Below, piece by piece: positions 1-6,849 of a DNA stretch of 6,935 nucleotides; the stretch's first letter is position 1, and each line of letters begins with the position of its first letter. The stretch is from assembly GCA_937138955.1 (NCBI GenBank), contig CAKZPJ010000022.1, positions 1-6,935 of the forward strand, given 5' to 3'. The translations under genes and the position numbers were made by a program. Below the pieces are notes generated by a model, which worked only from the letters and a program-made list of their open reading frames with translations, was not told where the DNA came from and did not search any database. The DNA is from an uncultured Flammeovirgaceae bacterium (GTDB lineage Bacteria > Bacteroidota > Bacteroidia > Cytophagales > Cyclobacteriaceae).

Positions 1-1
1 C

Positions 2-1630
2 GAACTACAGGAGCAACAGGAGGTTCTTCAGCAAAACGCTGAAGAAATGCAGGCTACTCAAGAAGAATTACAGCGAGCAAATAAGCAATTAGAAGAGCAG
101 ATTCAGGAAGTAGAGCGTACTCAAAATCGTATGGCATCACTTCTGGAAAATGCCTCGGAGGTAGTAACCATCTACGAAGAGAATCAAGTTATCCGCTACA
201 TTAGCCCTTCATTACAGCGAATCTTTGGCTATACTCAAGAGGAGCTAATTGGGCACAGCGATTTAGAGCACATTGTAGAAGAGGGGCAAAAGGCATTCTT
301 AGATATGTTCTCAGCACTTATTAAAAAGCCTAAGCAGTCGGTTACAGTTCAATATCTGTATAATACTAAAGACCGGGGTGAAGTGTGGGTGGAAACTACT
401 GGCACCAACCTACTTGATGATCCAGCGGTACAAGGGATTGTCTTAAACTCACGAGATATTACTGAACGAAAGCGAGCTGAGCAGGAGGAGCGAATGCGTA
501 GTAAAATGCAGGCACTTTCTGAAAATTCACCGGATTTGATCACTCGCTTAGATAAGGAAGGAACCTTCTTCTATATCAACCCTACGATTGAAACATACAC
601 TGGGCAAGCCCCTTCAGAGTTTTTGAACAAGCGGGTTTCTGAGGCAAGTTTTGAGCCTTCAGTGTTAGATGAGTGGTTGAAGATTCTGGGTGAAGTAGGT
701 AGTTCAGAAGAAACAGTAGCTAAAGAAATAGATTTCCCTTCTCAGCTAGGTGATCGGGTAATGCACGTAAATGCTATTCCTGAGTTTGACGAGGAAGAGC
801 ACTTAGAGTCAGTAATCGTGGTTTCTCATGATATCACTGAGCGTAAACAAATTGAGCTGGAAATCCAGAGTAAGAATAAAAAGATCAACGATAGTATTAA
901 TTACGCTCGCCGTATTCAAGGAGCTATATTACCGGATAATCAAATTATTAAGCAGGTATTCCCAGAATCGTTTATCTTTTACAAAGCGAAAGATGTTGTT
1001 AGCGGGGATTTCCCTTGGTTTATACAGCGAGGCGAAGATACCTTCATTGCTGCCGTAGACTGTACCGGACACGGAGTTCCAGGAGCACTAATATCATTGA
1101 TTGGCTACTTCTTGCTGAACGATATAGTTCGTAGTCGGGGAGTATCTGACCCAGGTGAAATATTAGATCAGCTAGACGATGGGGTAACCAAGACGCTGCG
1201 GCAGGACTCAGAGGATTCTCAGAGTAAAGATGGGATGGATATTGCCCTATGTCGTATTCGTAAAAACGAAGTTCAATATGCTGGAGCTCACCGTCCGCTG
1301 TATTATATGCAAAAAGGTGAGATGGTAGAGATTAAAGGAAATAAATTTCCAATCGGCGGAGGGGTATATAAGAATCAAACCGACTTCACTACCACGACCA
1401 TTAAGGCAGCTAAAGGCGAATCTATCTACTTCTGTTCTGACGGGTTTCCGGACCAATTTGGTGGGCCAGATAACCGTAAATACGGACCTAAGCGCTTGCG
1501 AGCTATGATTCAGGAGCATCATCATAAACCAATGGATGAAGTTCATCAGACCATCGAATCTTCCTGGGAAGAATGGAGGGGCGAGGAAAAGCAGACCGAT
1601 GATGTTCTTATGATTGGTATTAAGTTTTAA
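2..1630 (+). CDS. PAS-PAS-SpoIIE/PPM serine phosphatase, SiaA-like (5'-partial)
   Basis: The reading frame is open to the left edge, so the start codon and any N-terminal sensor or membrane domain are missing; the internal ATG at 47 lies inside a coiled coil and is not a credible start. Numbering the 542 visible residues from position 2: a Gln/Glu-rich coiled coil (about 1-43), PAS domain 1 (about 44-157, ending DITERK), PAS domain 2 (about 169-282, again ending DITERK), then a PPM/SpoIIE phosphatase domain from the DSINYARRIQGAIL segment (297) to the C-terminus. The metal-binding acidic residues expected of PPM phosphatases are present: D336 in SGDF, D353 in DCTGHG, D480 in SDGFPDQ and D533-D534 in the terminal DDV. 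The family dephosphorylates Ser/Thr residues of small partner-switching proteins. Because SiaB- and SiaC-like genes follow 37 and 36 bp apart, the likely substrate is the phosphoprotein encoded at 2247-2609, as for SiaA/SiaC in Pseudomonas. Unlike Pseudomonas SiaA, its visible sensor part is PAS/coiled coil. One oddity is Pro after SGDF, where Tyr is usual. Confidence 0.9.
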   Translation, partial: ELQEQQEVLQQNAEEMQATQEELQRANKQLEEQIQEVERTQNRMASLLENASEVVTIYEENQVIRYISPSLQRIFGYTQEELIGHSDLEHIVEEGQKAFLDMFSALIKKPKQSVTVQYLYNTKDRGEVWVETTGTNLLDDPAVQGIVLNSRDITERKRAEQEERMRSKMQALSENSPDLITRLDKEGTFFYINPTIETYTGQAPSEFLNKRVSEASFEPSVLDEWLKILGEVGSSEETVAKEIDFPSQLGDRVMHVNAIPEFDEEEHLESVIVVSHDITERKQIELEIQSKNKKINDSINYARRIQGAILPDNQIIKQVFPESFIFYKAKDVVSGDFPWFIQRGEDTFIAAVDCTGHGVPGALISLIGYFLLNDIVRSRGVSDPGEILDQLDDGVTKTLRQDSEDSQSKDGMDIALCRIRKNEVQYAGAHRPLYYMQKGEMVEIKGNKFPIGGGVYKNQTDFTTTTIKAAKGESIYFCSDGFPDQFGGPDNRKYGPKRLRAMIQEHHHKPMDEVHQTIESSWEEWRGEEKQTDDVLMIGIKF

Positions 1631-1667
1631 GATAAATTGATCGACTAACAATTAAATCCGATAGATC

Positions 1668-2210
1668 ATGAAGTATGTGTATGACTTACACAAAACAATG
1701 CGGGATCAGAACCTCATCTTAGTATATGAGGGGGAATTTACGCAAGAAATTACCAAATCTGTGTTGGCAATGGCCGAGCGCAATATGGACTCCATGGGGG
1801 AAGAATCTTCTGTGAAGCGAAAGGTATTCAATGTGATGGTAGAGTGTTTGCAGAATATTGTAAAACACGGCGAAGGGTACAAGGTAGAAGAAGGGTACGA
1901 ATACAATGCCGTATTTATGATTGGAAAAAAGGGGGATGAATACATTATTGCTTCAGGTAACCCTCTGGAAAACGGTGATGTGAATGGCCTCAAGGAGCGG
2001 CTAGACCGAGTAAACGGTTTGGATAAAGACGGTCTAAAGCAGCTTTATAAAGAGATTATTAAAAGCACAACAATCTCGGAAAAAGGCGGCGCAGGATTGG
2101 GGTTCGTTGATATGGCTCGTAAATCTGGTAGCAAATTAGAGTACGACTTTATTGAAATGGATGATAAGCGTTCATTTTTTACTCTAAAGACCACTATTAT
2201 TCGCAGTTAA
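1668..2210 (+). CDS. siaB: SiaB-family protein kinase (DUF6272, HATPase-like)
   Basis: This 180-residue cytoplasmic protein matches the SiaB/DUF6272 family, GHKL/HATPase-fold proteins that act as Ser/Thr kinases (and sometimes phosphatases) on SiaC. Visible landmarks are an N-box-like helix at about 55-68 (VECLQNIVKHG, with E59, N63, H67), a beta strand followed by SGN at 96-98 where histidine kinases carry the Asp-containing G1 box, and a glycine loop GGAGLGFVDMARKSG at 140-154 that would hold ATP phosphates. There is no phosphoacceptor histidine domain and no membrane segment, as expected for a stand-alone kinase. It starts 37 bp after the phosphatase stop and ends 36 bp before the SiaC-like gene; neither gap shows a promoter or terminator, so co-transcription of the three is likely. 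The ATG at 1668 has no Shine-Dalgarno sequence but has A at -3. Function is assigned from family and neighbourhood; the anti-sigma-factor-like alternative is less likely because no sigma or STAS gene is nearby. Confidence 0.85.
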   Translation: MKYVYDLHKTMRDQNLILVYEGEFTQEITKSVLAMAERNMDSMGEESSVKRKVFNVMVECLQNIVKHGEGYKVEEGYEYNAVFMIGKKGDEYIIASGNPLENGDVNGLKERLDRVNGLDKDGLKQLYKEIIKSTTISEKGGAGLGFVDMARKSGSKLEYDFIEMDDKRSFFTLKTTIIRS

Positions 2211-2246
2211 ACCAAAATAAAAGTCAATTCAAAACATATTATTACT

Positions 2247-2609
2247 ATGGAAATTATACACTTAGAAGGAACAGAAGATACGCCAAAAATTATCCTTGAT
2301 AAAAGCAACGGCATATTTGAAATTTCTGGTCGTTCGCTACCAGAAGACTCAGCAGAGTTTTATCAACCGGTGCTAGATTGGTTAAGTGCTTATGCTAAAG
2401 AGCCAAACCCTAGTAGTGAGTTCGTATTCAAGCTAGAGTATTTCAATACCGCATCTTCTAAGCTAATCTTAGATGTCCTTTCTAAAATTGAAGAGGTTGA
2501 TGGAGCTAAGATACATTGGTACTTCCACGAAGATGATGAAGATATGGAAGAAGCTGGCGAAGAGTTTTCAGAGCTAGTTGAAGTGTCTTTTGAATTCAGC
2601 ACTTACTAG
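2247..2609 (+). CDS. siaC: SiaC-family regulatory phosphoprotein (DUF1987)
   Basis: A 120-residue acidic protein of the DUF1987/SiaC family, single-domain alpha/beta proteins resembling STAS-type anti-sigma antagonists. Family hallmarks are the N-terminal GTEDTPKIILD stretch (8-18), the SGRSLPEDSAEFYQPVLDW segment (27-45), the YFNTASSK motif (65-72) and the Glu/Asp-rich C-terminal part (WYFHEDDEDMEEAGEEF, 91-107). The Thr of the NT(A/S)S motif is residue 68, corresponding to the threonine I recall as the SiaB phosphorylation site in Pseudomonas SiaC. Its role would be to switch between phosphorylated and free forms under the adjacent kinase and phosphatase and to bind an effector in one of them. 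In Pseudomonas the effector is the diguanylate cyclase SiaD; no such gene is in this window. The ATG at 2247 has no Shine-Dalgarno sequence but A at -3 and -6, a pattern used by SD-independent Bacteroidota genes. Confidence 0.88.
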   Translation: MEIIHLEGTEDTPKIILDKSNGIFEISGRSLPEDSAEFYQPVLDWLSAYAKEPNPSSEFVFKLEYFNTASSKLILDVLSKIEEVDGAKIHWYFHEDDEDMEEAGEEFSELVEVSFEFSTY

Positions 2610-2642
2610 AGATTTTATCATCAACATTATTTTATCTACTTA

Positions 2643-2657
2643 AGGTTTGGCCAACCT
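2643..2657. repeat. Short inverted repeat after siaC
   Basis: AGGTT (2643-2647) and AACCT (2653-2657) can form a 5-bp stem around TGGCC, 34 bp after the siaC stop. No run of T follows, so it is a poor intrinsic terminator; it may be a weak mRNA hairpin, a protein site, or chance. Confidence 0.3.
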
Positions 2658-2673
2658 AAATCAGCTATTCACC

Positions 2674-2701
2674 AGAGGTAGCCTGGGTCTACTTTGTCTC
2701 T
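2674..2701. repeat. Imperfect inverted repeat overlapping the -33 region
   Basis: AGAG-GTAG (2674-2681) can pair with CTAC (2689-2692) and, beyond a 5-base bulge, CTCT (2698-2701), with the loop CCTGGGT. It overlaps the -33 element of the promoter candidate upstream of the transporter gene, so it could be an operator. It is imperfect and may be chance. Confidence 0.25.
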
Positions 2702-2723
2702 AGAAATACGGATACTATAGTTG
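2693..2723 (+). promoter_or_regulatory. Candidate Bacteroidota-type promoter for the transporter gene
   Basis: TTTG at 2693-2696 is followed after exactly 19 bp by TATAGTTG at 2716-2723, which matches TAnnTTTG at 7 of 8 scored-or-free positions (G replaces the first T of TTTG). The known consensus for the primary Bacteroidota sigma factor is TTTG near -33 and TAnnTTTG near -7 with about this spacing. Transcription would start around 2729, giving a leader of about 20 nt before the ATG at 2749. The 139-bp gap, much longer than those between the preceding genes, fits a separate or additional transcription start here. Confidence 0.45.
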
Positions 2724-2748
2724 AATTTACGCAACGGATCGTAAAACC

Positions 2749-5700
2749 ATGAGTGAGGAAATTCTTAAAGCGTTAACCCAATTGTTTGCCATCATTACTA
2801 AACAAGATGGTGGAGTTACTGAAAAGGAACGCGATTTTGTTATCAGCTTCTTTACTCAGGAGCTAGATCACGACTCTATTAAAGAGTATGTAGAGCTTTA
2901 TGATAAATATGCCGATTGGGGTAAGACTGAAGAGGTAGCCGAAGGTGAGGTAGTAGTTAAAAAGCGGAAGCTAACTTCCGTTAGAGATTCGGTAAAAACA
3001 CTGGCAATTTGTCGTAAGATTAATAAAACGCTTACGCAGAAACAGAAGGTCGTTGTACTTTCCAAAGTGCTAGAGCTAGTAGCTTCTGATGGCAATGTTA
3101 CTGAGCAGCGAGCTAATATTATTAATACAGTTTCTGAAGTATTTAATATTGAAGCAGGAGAATACAAGTTAATAGAAAGCTTCGCATTAAATGATCAAGA
3201 AGTTCAGGAAAATTCGGAAGATATTCTGACAGTGAGTGCTCGCACCGGTGATACCGGTAAACAGAAGCATGTAGTTACTGATATTCATGGTGAGATTGTG
3301 TTTCTGAAAGTCAATAGTGTTGATTTATATTTCGTAAAATACTTAGGAAAAAGTGATATAGTATTGAACGGCTTTATTATGAAGCCTAATCATTCGTACC
3401 TTTTTTCTAATGGTAGTACTATTAAAACTCCGGTAGGAGATGCTTTGTATTACAGCGATATGATTCGACATTTCTTGTCGGATGATGAAGTGCAAAAAAT
3501 CTCATTTAATGTCAACGATCTAACCTTTCGGTTTCCAAATGGCGGAGTTGGCTTAAGAAATATTAATATTTCGGAAGGTCCGGGTAAGCTCATTGGTATT
3601 ATGGGAGCCAGCGGTGCTGGTAAAACCACTTTGTTAAATGTGCTGGCTGGTATTGAAGCACCTTCAGAAGGAGAAGTGCTAATTAACGGATACAATATTC
3701 ATCTTCAAAAGGAGCACATTCAGGGAGTAATTGGGTATGTAGCGCAGGATGATCTGCTTATTGAAGAACTAACAGTATATGAGAATCTGTACTATAACGC
3801 CAAACTATGCTTTGCCGACAAAAGCGAGGAGGCGATTGATAAATTGGTGCTTAATACCTTAGAAAGTCTGGGACTTGAGCACCGAAAAGATTTAAGGGTA
3901 GGAAGTGTACTGGATAAAACAATTAGTGGTGGGCAACGCAAAAGACTTAATATTGCGTTGGAGCTTATCCGAGAACCCGCGGTGATGTTCGTTGATGAAC
4001 CTACATCGGGGCTATCCTCTCGTGACTCAGAAAATGTAATCGACTTACTAAAAGAACTTTCTCTCAAGGGAAAACTAATATTTGTTGTAATCCACCAACC
4101 ATCTTCCGACATCTACAAGATGTTTGATAAGATGTTTATTATGGATACGGGAGGCTATCCGATATTTTACGGTAACCCGGTAGCGGCAGTAACCTATTTT
4201 AAAAAAGCGTCTAATCAAGTAGATTCTGAGCGAGGGCAATGTTCAGAATGTGGTAACGTCAATCCCGAACAGGTATTCAATATTATTGAGGCCAAGGTAG
4301 TTGACGAATACGGTCAGTTTACGAGTAAACGTAAAGTGAACCCCCAACAGTGGAGTGAGATGTTCGGAGAGAACTTTTCTTTTAAGCGAATTTCCGATGT
4401 ACCTGAAGCTCCCCCTAAATCACTAACGATACCTAGTCGTTTAAAGCAAGCAGTTATATTTACTATCCGAGATACACTCTCAAAAATTAGTAACAAACAA
4501 TATCTGTTGATTAACTTTTTGGAAGCTCCGGTACTAGCACTTTTTCTTTCTTTTATTATTCGCTATACCGAAGTTGGAAGTTCAGAATATTTGTTTCGGT
4601 TTAACGAAAATATTCCAGCTTATCTTCTCATCAGTATCATCGTCGCTCTTTTTATGGGGCTTACGGTGAGTGCTGAAGAAATTATTAGGGATAGGAAGAT
4701 ACTAAAGCGAGAATCTTTCCTGAACCTTAGTCGGAGCAGTTACCTCTCTTCTAAAGTGCTGATTCTTTTTACAATGTCAGCAATACAAACATTGAGCTTT
4801 GTGCTGATTGGAAACCTTATTCTCGAGATACAAGAGATGACACTGAGCTTTTGGCTGGTCTTATTCTCAGTTTCTTGTTTTGCCAATGTACTGGGGCTAA
4901 ATATCTCAGCTTCTTTTAACTCAGCAGTAACAGTATACATCATTATCCCTCTGTTGCTTATTCCTCAAATGATACTAAGCGGCTTACTTTTCAATTTTGA
5001 TAAGTTAAATAGCTTAATCAGTACGAAAGGTGAGGTACCTCTAGTAGCGGATCTAATGACCTCTCGCTGGGCTTACGAAGCAATGGCAGTGTATCAGTTT
5101 AAGGAGAATTCCTTTCAGCGCCCTTTTTACGAATTAGAAAAGCAAGAGCGCCAATCTGATTATGAGTCTGCTTACCTGATACCCAAGTTAGAATCTAAGC
5201 TGCAGAGTATTCAGAATAATATGGCGACTGAAAACGATTCTGCTTTAGCTACACTGGATACTGACTTATATATTCTGCGTAAGGAATTAGAGGCAGAGAG
5301 TTTCCGAGAAGGTATTGAAACTATCAATCTTGATTCTGCTCTTACAACAACCAATATCAACCCCGAGACTATTCAGCAGTTACGTACTTATTTCAAAAGT
5401 CTGAATAAGCACTATGTACAAATATTCAATGAGGCAGTAAGTAAGCGAGAAAAATTGGTCTACTATCTGGAAAATAAGGCAGATCTAGATTACGATCTAA
5501 ATGAGTTTAAGAATGAATACTATAATGAAAGCCTTGCTGACTTAGTGAGGAATGTGAATACTTCTGAGCGAATAGTTCAGCATAAGGGGCGTTTATTACA
5601 GCAAATAGATCCGATTTTTAACGAACCATCAGTAGCCAATGCTGGATTCTTCAGTTATCGTACCCATTTCTTCGCGCCAAAGAAGCATATAGCTGGTCAG

Positions 5701-5838
5701 CTCATTGATACCTTCTATTTCAATATCTTCGTTATCTGGACAATGACAGCCCTGCTGTATATTTTCTTGTACTATGAAATATTCAAAAGAAGTCTATCGG
5801 TTATCAGTAATATTAAAATTCCTAAACTGGGAAAATAG
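2749..5838 (+). CDS. TerB-like domain / ABCG-type ATPase-permease fusion transporter
   Basis: A 1029-residue inner-membrane ABC half-transporter with ATPase and permease in one chain. Residues 1-145 are all-helical and TerB-like, with two acidic motifs, DGGVTEKER from D20 and DGNVTEQRA from D114, of the type that binds metal in TerB proteins. Residues 172-245 are beta-rich and recall the end of an FHA domain (LNG at 206-208, then a P-x3-Y and GS-x-I pattern). The ATPase (about 255-480) is complete: Walker A GASGAGKTT (286-294), Q-loop Q333, signature ISGGQRKR (392-399), Walker B with D416-E417 and H-loop H449. A linker carries a Cys pair (C498, C501). Membrane segments are predicted near 586-606, 622-643, 671-692, 701-722, 727-748 and 991-1013, with a roughly 240-residue charged, helical outside loop between the fifth and sixth that begins with RWAYEA (773-778). 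This ATPase-then-permease order and loop position are those of the ABCG/White family, which exports lipids or hydrophobic molecules. Substrate is unknown. The ATG at 2749 has A at -3 and -6 and no Shine-Dalgarno. Confidence 0.88.
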   Translation: MSEEILKALTQLFAIITKQDGGVTEKERDFVISFFTQELDHDSIKEYVELYDKYADWGKTEEVAEGEVVVKKRKLTSVRDSVKTLAICRKINKTLTQKQKVVVLSKVLELVASDGNVTEQRANIINTVSEVFNIEAGEYKLIESFALNDQEVQENSEDILTVSARTGDTGKQKHVVTDIHGEIVFLKVNSVDLYFVKYLGKSDIVLNGFIMKPNHSYLFSNGSTIKTPVGDALYYSDMIRHFLSDDEVQKISFNVNDLTFRFPNGGVGLRNINISEGPGKLIGIMGASGAGKTTLLNVLAGIEAPSEGEVLINGYNIHLQKEHIQGVIGYVAQDDLLIEELTVYENLYYNAKLCFADKSEEAIDKLVLNTLESLGLEHRKDLRVGSVLDKTISGGQRKRLNIALELIREPAVMFVDEPTSGLSSRDSENVIDLLKELSLKGKLIFVVIHQPSSDIYKMFDKMFIMDTGGYPIFYGNPVAAVTYFKKASNQVDSERGQCSECGNVNPEQVFNIIEAKVVDEYGQFTSKRKVNPQQWSEMFGENFSFKRISDVPEAPPKSLTIPSRLKQAVIFTIRDTLSKISNKQYLLINFLEAPVLALFLSFIIRYTEVGSSEYLFRFNENIPAYLLISIIVALFMGLTVSAEEIIRDRKILKRESFLNLSRSSYLSSKVLILFTMSAIQTLSFVLIGNLILEIQEMTLSFWLVLFSVSCFANVLGLNISASFNSAVTVYIIIPLLLIPQMILSGLLFNFDKLNSLISTKGEVPLVADLMTSRWAYEAMAVYQFKENSFQRPFYELEKQERQSDYESAYLIPKLESKLQSIQNNMATENDSALATLDTDLYILRKELEAESFREGIETINLDSALTTTNINPETIQQLRTYFKSLNKHYVQIFNEAVSKREKLVYYLENKADLDYDLNEFKNEYYNESLADLVRNVNTSERIVQHKGRLLQQIDPIFNEPSVANAGFFSYRTHFFAPKKHIAGQLIDTFYFNIFVIWTMTALLYIFLYYEIFKRSLSVISNIKIPKLGK

Positions 5839-5888
5839 TCGGTTTATGCCGGAAATAATTCATACGTAAGTTATTCATTCTATTTTGA

Positions 5889-5919
5889 TTTCAACTTGAA
5901 ATAGCGTGTGATACCTTTG
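5889..5919 (+). promoter_or_regulatory. Candidate Bacteroidota-type promoter for the lipoprotein gene
   Basis: TACCTTTG at 5912-5919 is a full match to the TAnnTTTG -7 consensus. The -33 element at the same 19-bp spacing as the transporter promoter is TTTC (5889-5892), one mismatch from TTTG; an exact TTTG at 5884-5887 lies 24 bp away, rather far. The distance from the -7 box to the ATG at 5944 (24 bp) nearly equals that in front of the transporter gene (25 bp). It lies in the 105-bp gap after the transporter stop and supports the ATG at 5944 over the GTG at 5908, which would lie upstream of the -7 box. Confidence 0.42.
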
Positions 5920-5943
5920 TTACATCAAATCCAGAAACTTTGC

Positions 5944-6849
5944 ATGAAAAAATTATCTCTACTGATTGGTGCCGGATTGATTTTACTGTGGTCTTGTGAT
6001 TCAGGGTCGAAAATAGATGAACAGGCATTTCTTGATAGTCTGGAGACTACTGAGAATAACACTACTGTGATTTCGGAAGAGGTACTAGAGAGTATTCTTC
6101 AACAAATTCCCTCCCCCTTAGAAATTGCGGTGCTTCTTAAGGAGTCAGGCACGAACTATGATATTGAGTTGCTAAATGGTACTGATAACCTTTCTAACTA
6201 TAACAGTAATTTTCAGAAAGCGCTTAATTTAGGAGTTTATGGTACTGATCTGGGGTACACTAATATTTACGAACAAAACCAAGATGCCTTCAAGTATCTT
6301 ACAGCTATCCGAGATTTAGCCGATGGTTTGAGTATTGGTCAATTTTTTGACTTTGGGGTAATTCGTCGCCTAGCAACTAATAGCCGTAATCTTGATTCAC
6401 TACTTCTTATCACTACTAAGAACTTCAATAATATTAATGCTTCATTGCAGGAGCAACAACGAGCCAATTTAAGTGTACTTTTACTAACTGGAGGGTGGTT
6501 GGAAGCACTTCATATTATCTGTCAGGTAACTGAACGGAATATGAACAATGAAGAGCTGAAAGAACGTATTGGTGAGCAGAAGATTATTTTGGAGAATATT
6601 ATGTTGCTACTGTCGTTTTACAGCGAGAGTAATCCTAATATAAAGGAGCTGTTCAACAAAATGAGCGAACTACAGGCTCAGTTTGATAGCATTGAAATTA
6701 CGCAGACATACGCCGAGTCAACTCTTGAAGAGGTAAATGGTATTGTCACTATTTCAAATAATAGTACAACCACTATTAATATTACCGATGAGAATGTTGC
6801 TGAAATTTCTCGTATCACCTCTTCCATCCGAGATTATATCATTAAATAA
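5944..6849 (+). CDS. Predicted lipoprotein of unknown function
   Basis: A 301-residue protein beginning with a lipoprotein signal peptide: KK at 2-3, a hydrophobic core, and lipobox LWSC with the lipidated Cys at 18 (Trp at -2 is unusual but tolerable). The start is set at ATG 5944 because an earlier in-frame GTG at 5908 would add 12 residues in front of the positively charged signal-peptide start and overlaps the promoter candidate. The mature protein is mostly helical and Asn/Leu/Glu/Ser-rich. Recognisable but functionally unassigned stretches are QQIPSPLEIAVLLKESGTNY near 50-70, LNLGVYGTDLGYTNIYEQN near 95-115 and the hydrophobic LSVLLLTGGWLEALHIICQ near 176-195. They look like a conserved family seen as hypothetical proteins in Bacteroidota, but I cannot name a domain. 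After export it should sit in the outer or inner membrane facing the periplasm, or be surface-exposed. Its position directly after the transporter and directly before another exported protein suggests a shared envelope role; that is inference. Confidence 0.82.
   Translation: MKKLSLLIGAGLILLWSCDSGSKIDEQAFLDSLETTENNTTVISEEVLESILQQIPSPLEIAVLLKESGTNYDIELLNGTDNLSNYNSNFQKALNLGVYGTDLGYTNIYEQNQDAFKYLTAIRDLADGLSIGQFFDFGVIRRLATNSRNLDSLLLITTKNFNNINASLQEQQRANLSVLLLTGGWLEALHIICQVTERNMNNEELKERIGEQKIILENIMLLLSFYSESNPNIKELFNKMSELQAQFDSIEITQTYAESTLEEVNGIVTISNNSTTTINITDENVAEISRITSSIRDYIIK

Noticed and set aside
47..49. ATG at 47 as the start of the phosphatase gene
   Set aside because: The frame is open to the window edge and the residues before it continue the same coiled-coil pattern.
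1247..1651. A 134-codon open frame on the minus strand
   Set aside because: It lies entirely opposite the phosphatase domain, whose motifs are intact on the + strand; the translation has no recognisable domain and looks like a shadow.
3792..4112. A 106-codon minus-strand open frame opposite the ABC ATPase
   Set aside because: It is Ser/Leu-rich with no family features and overlaps the signature, Walker B and H-loop coding region of a clearly real gene.
5854..5875. AT-rich hairpin (AATAA ... TTATT) after the transporter stop as a terminator
   Set aside because: The stem is short, AT-only with a wobble and a mismatch, and the following T stretch is interrupted; too weak to call.
5908..5943. 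GTG at 5908 as the lipoprotein start
   Set aside because: It would put 12 extra residues before a textbook MKK signal peptide and lies before the candidate -7 box; ATG 5944 is better.
1..6680. The shared string GCGAACTACAGG-like text near position 1 and near 6665
   Set aside because: Only about 11 bases match, both inside Glu/Leu/Gln-rich coding sequence; it is chance codon similarity and not a repeat.
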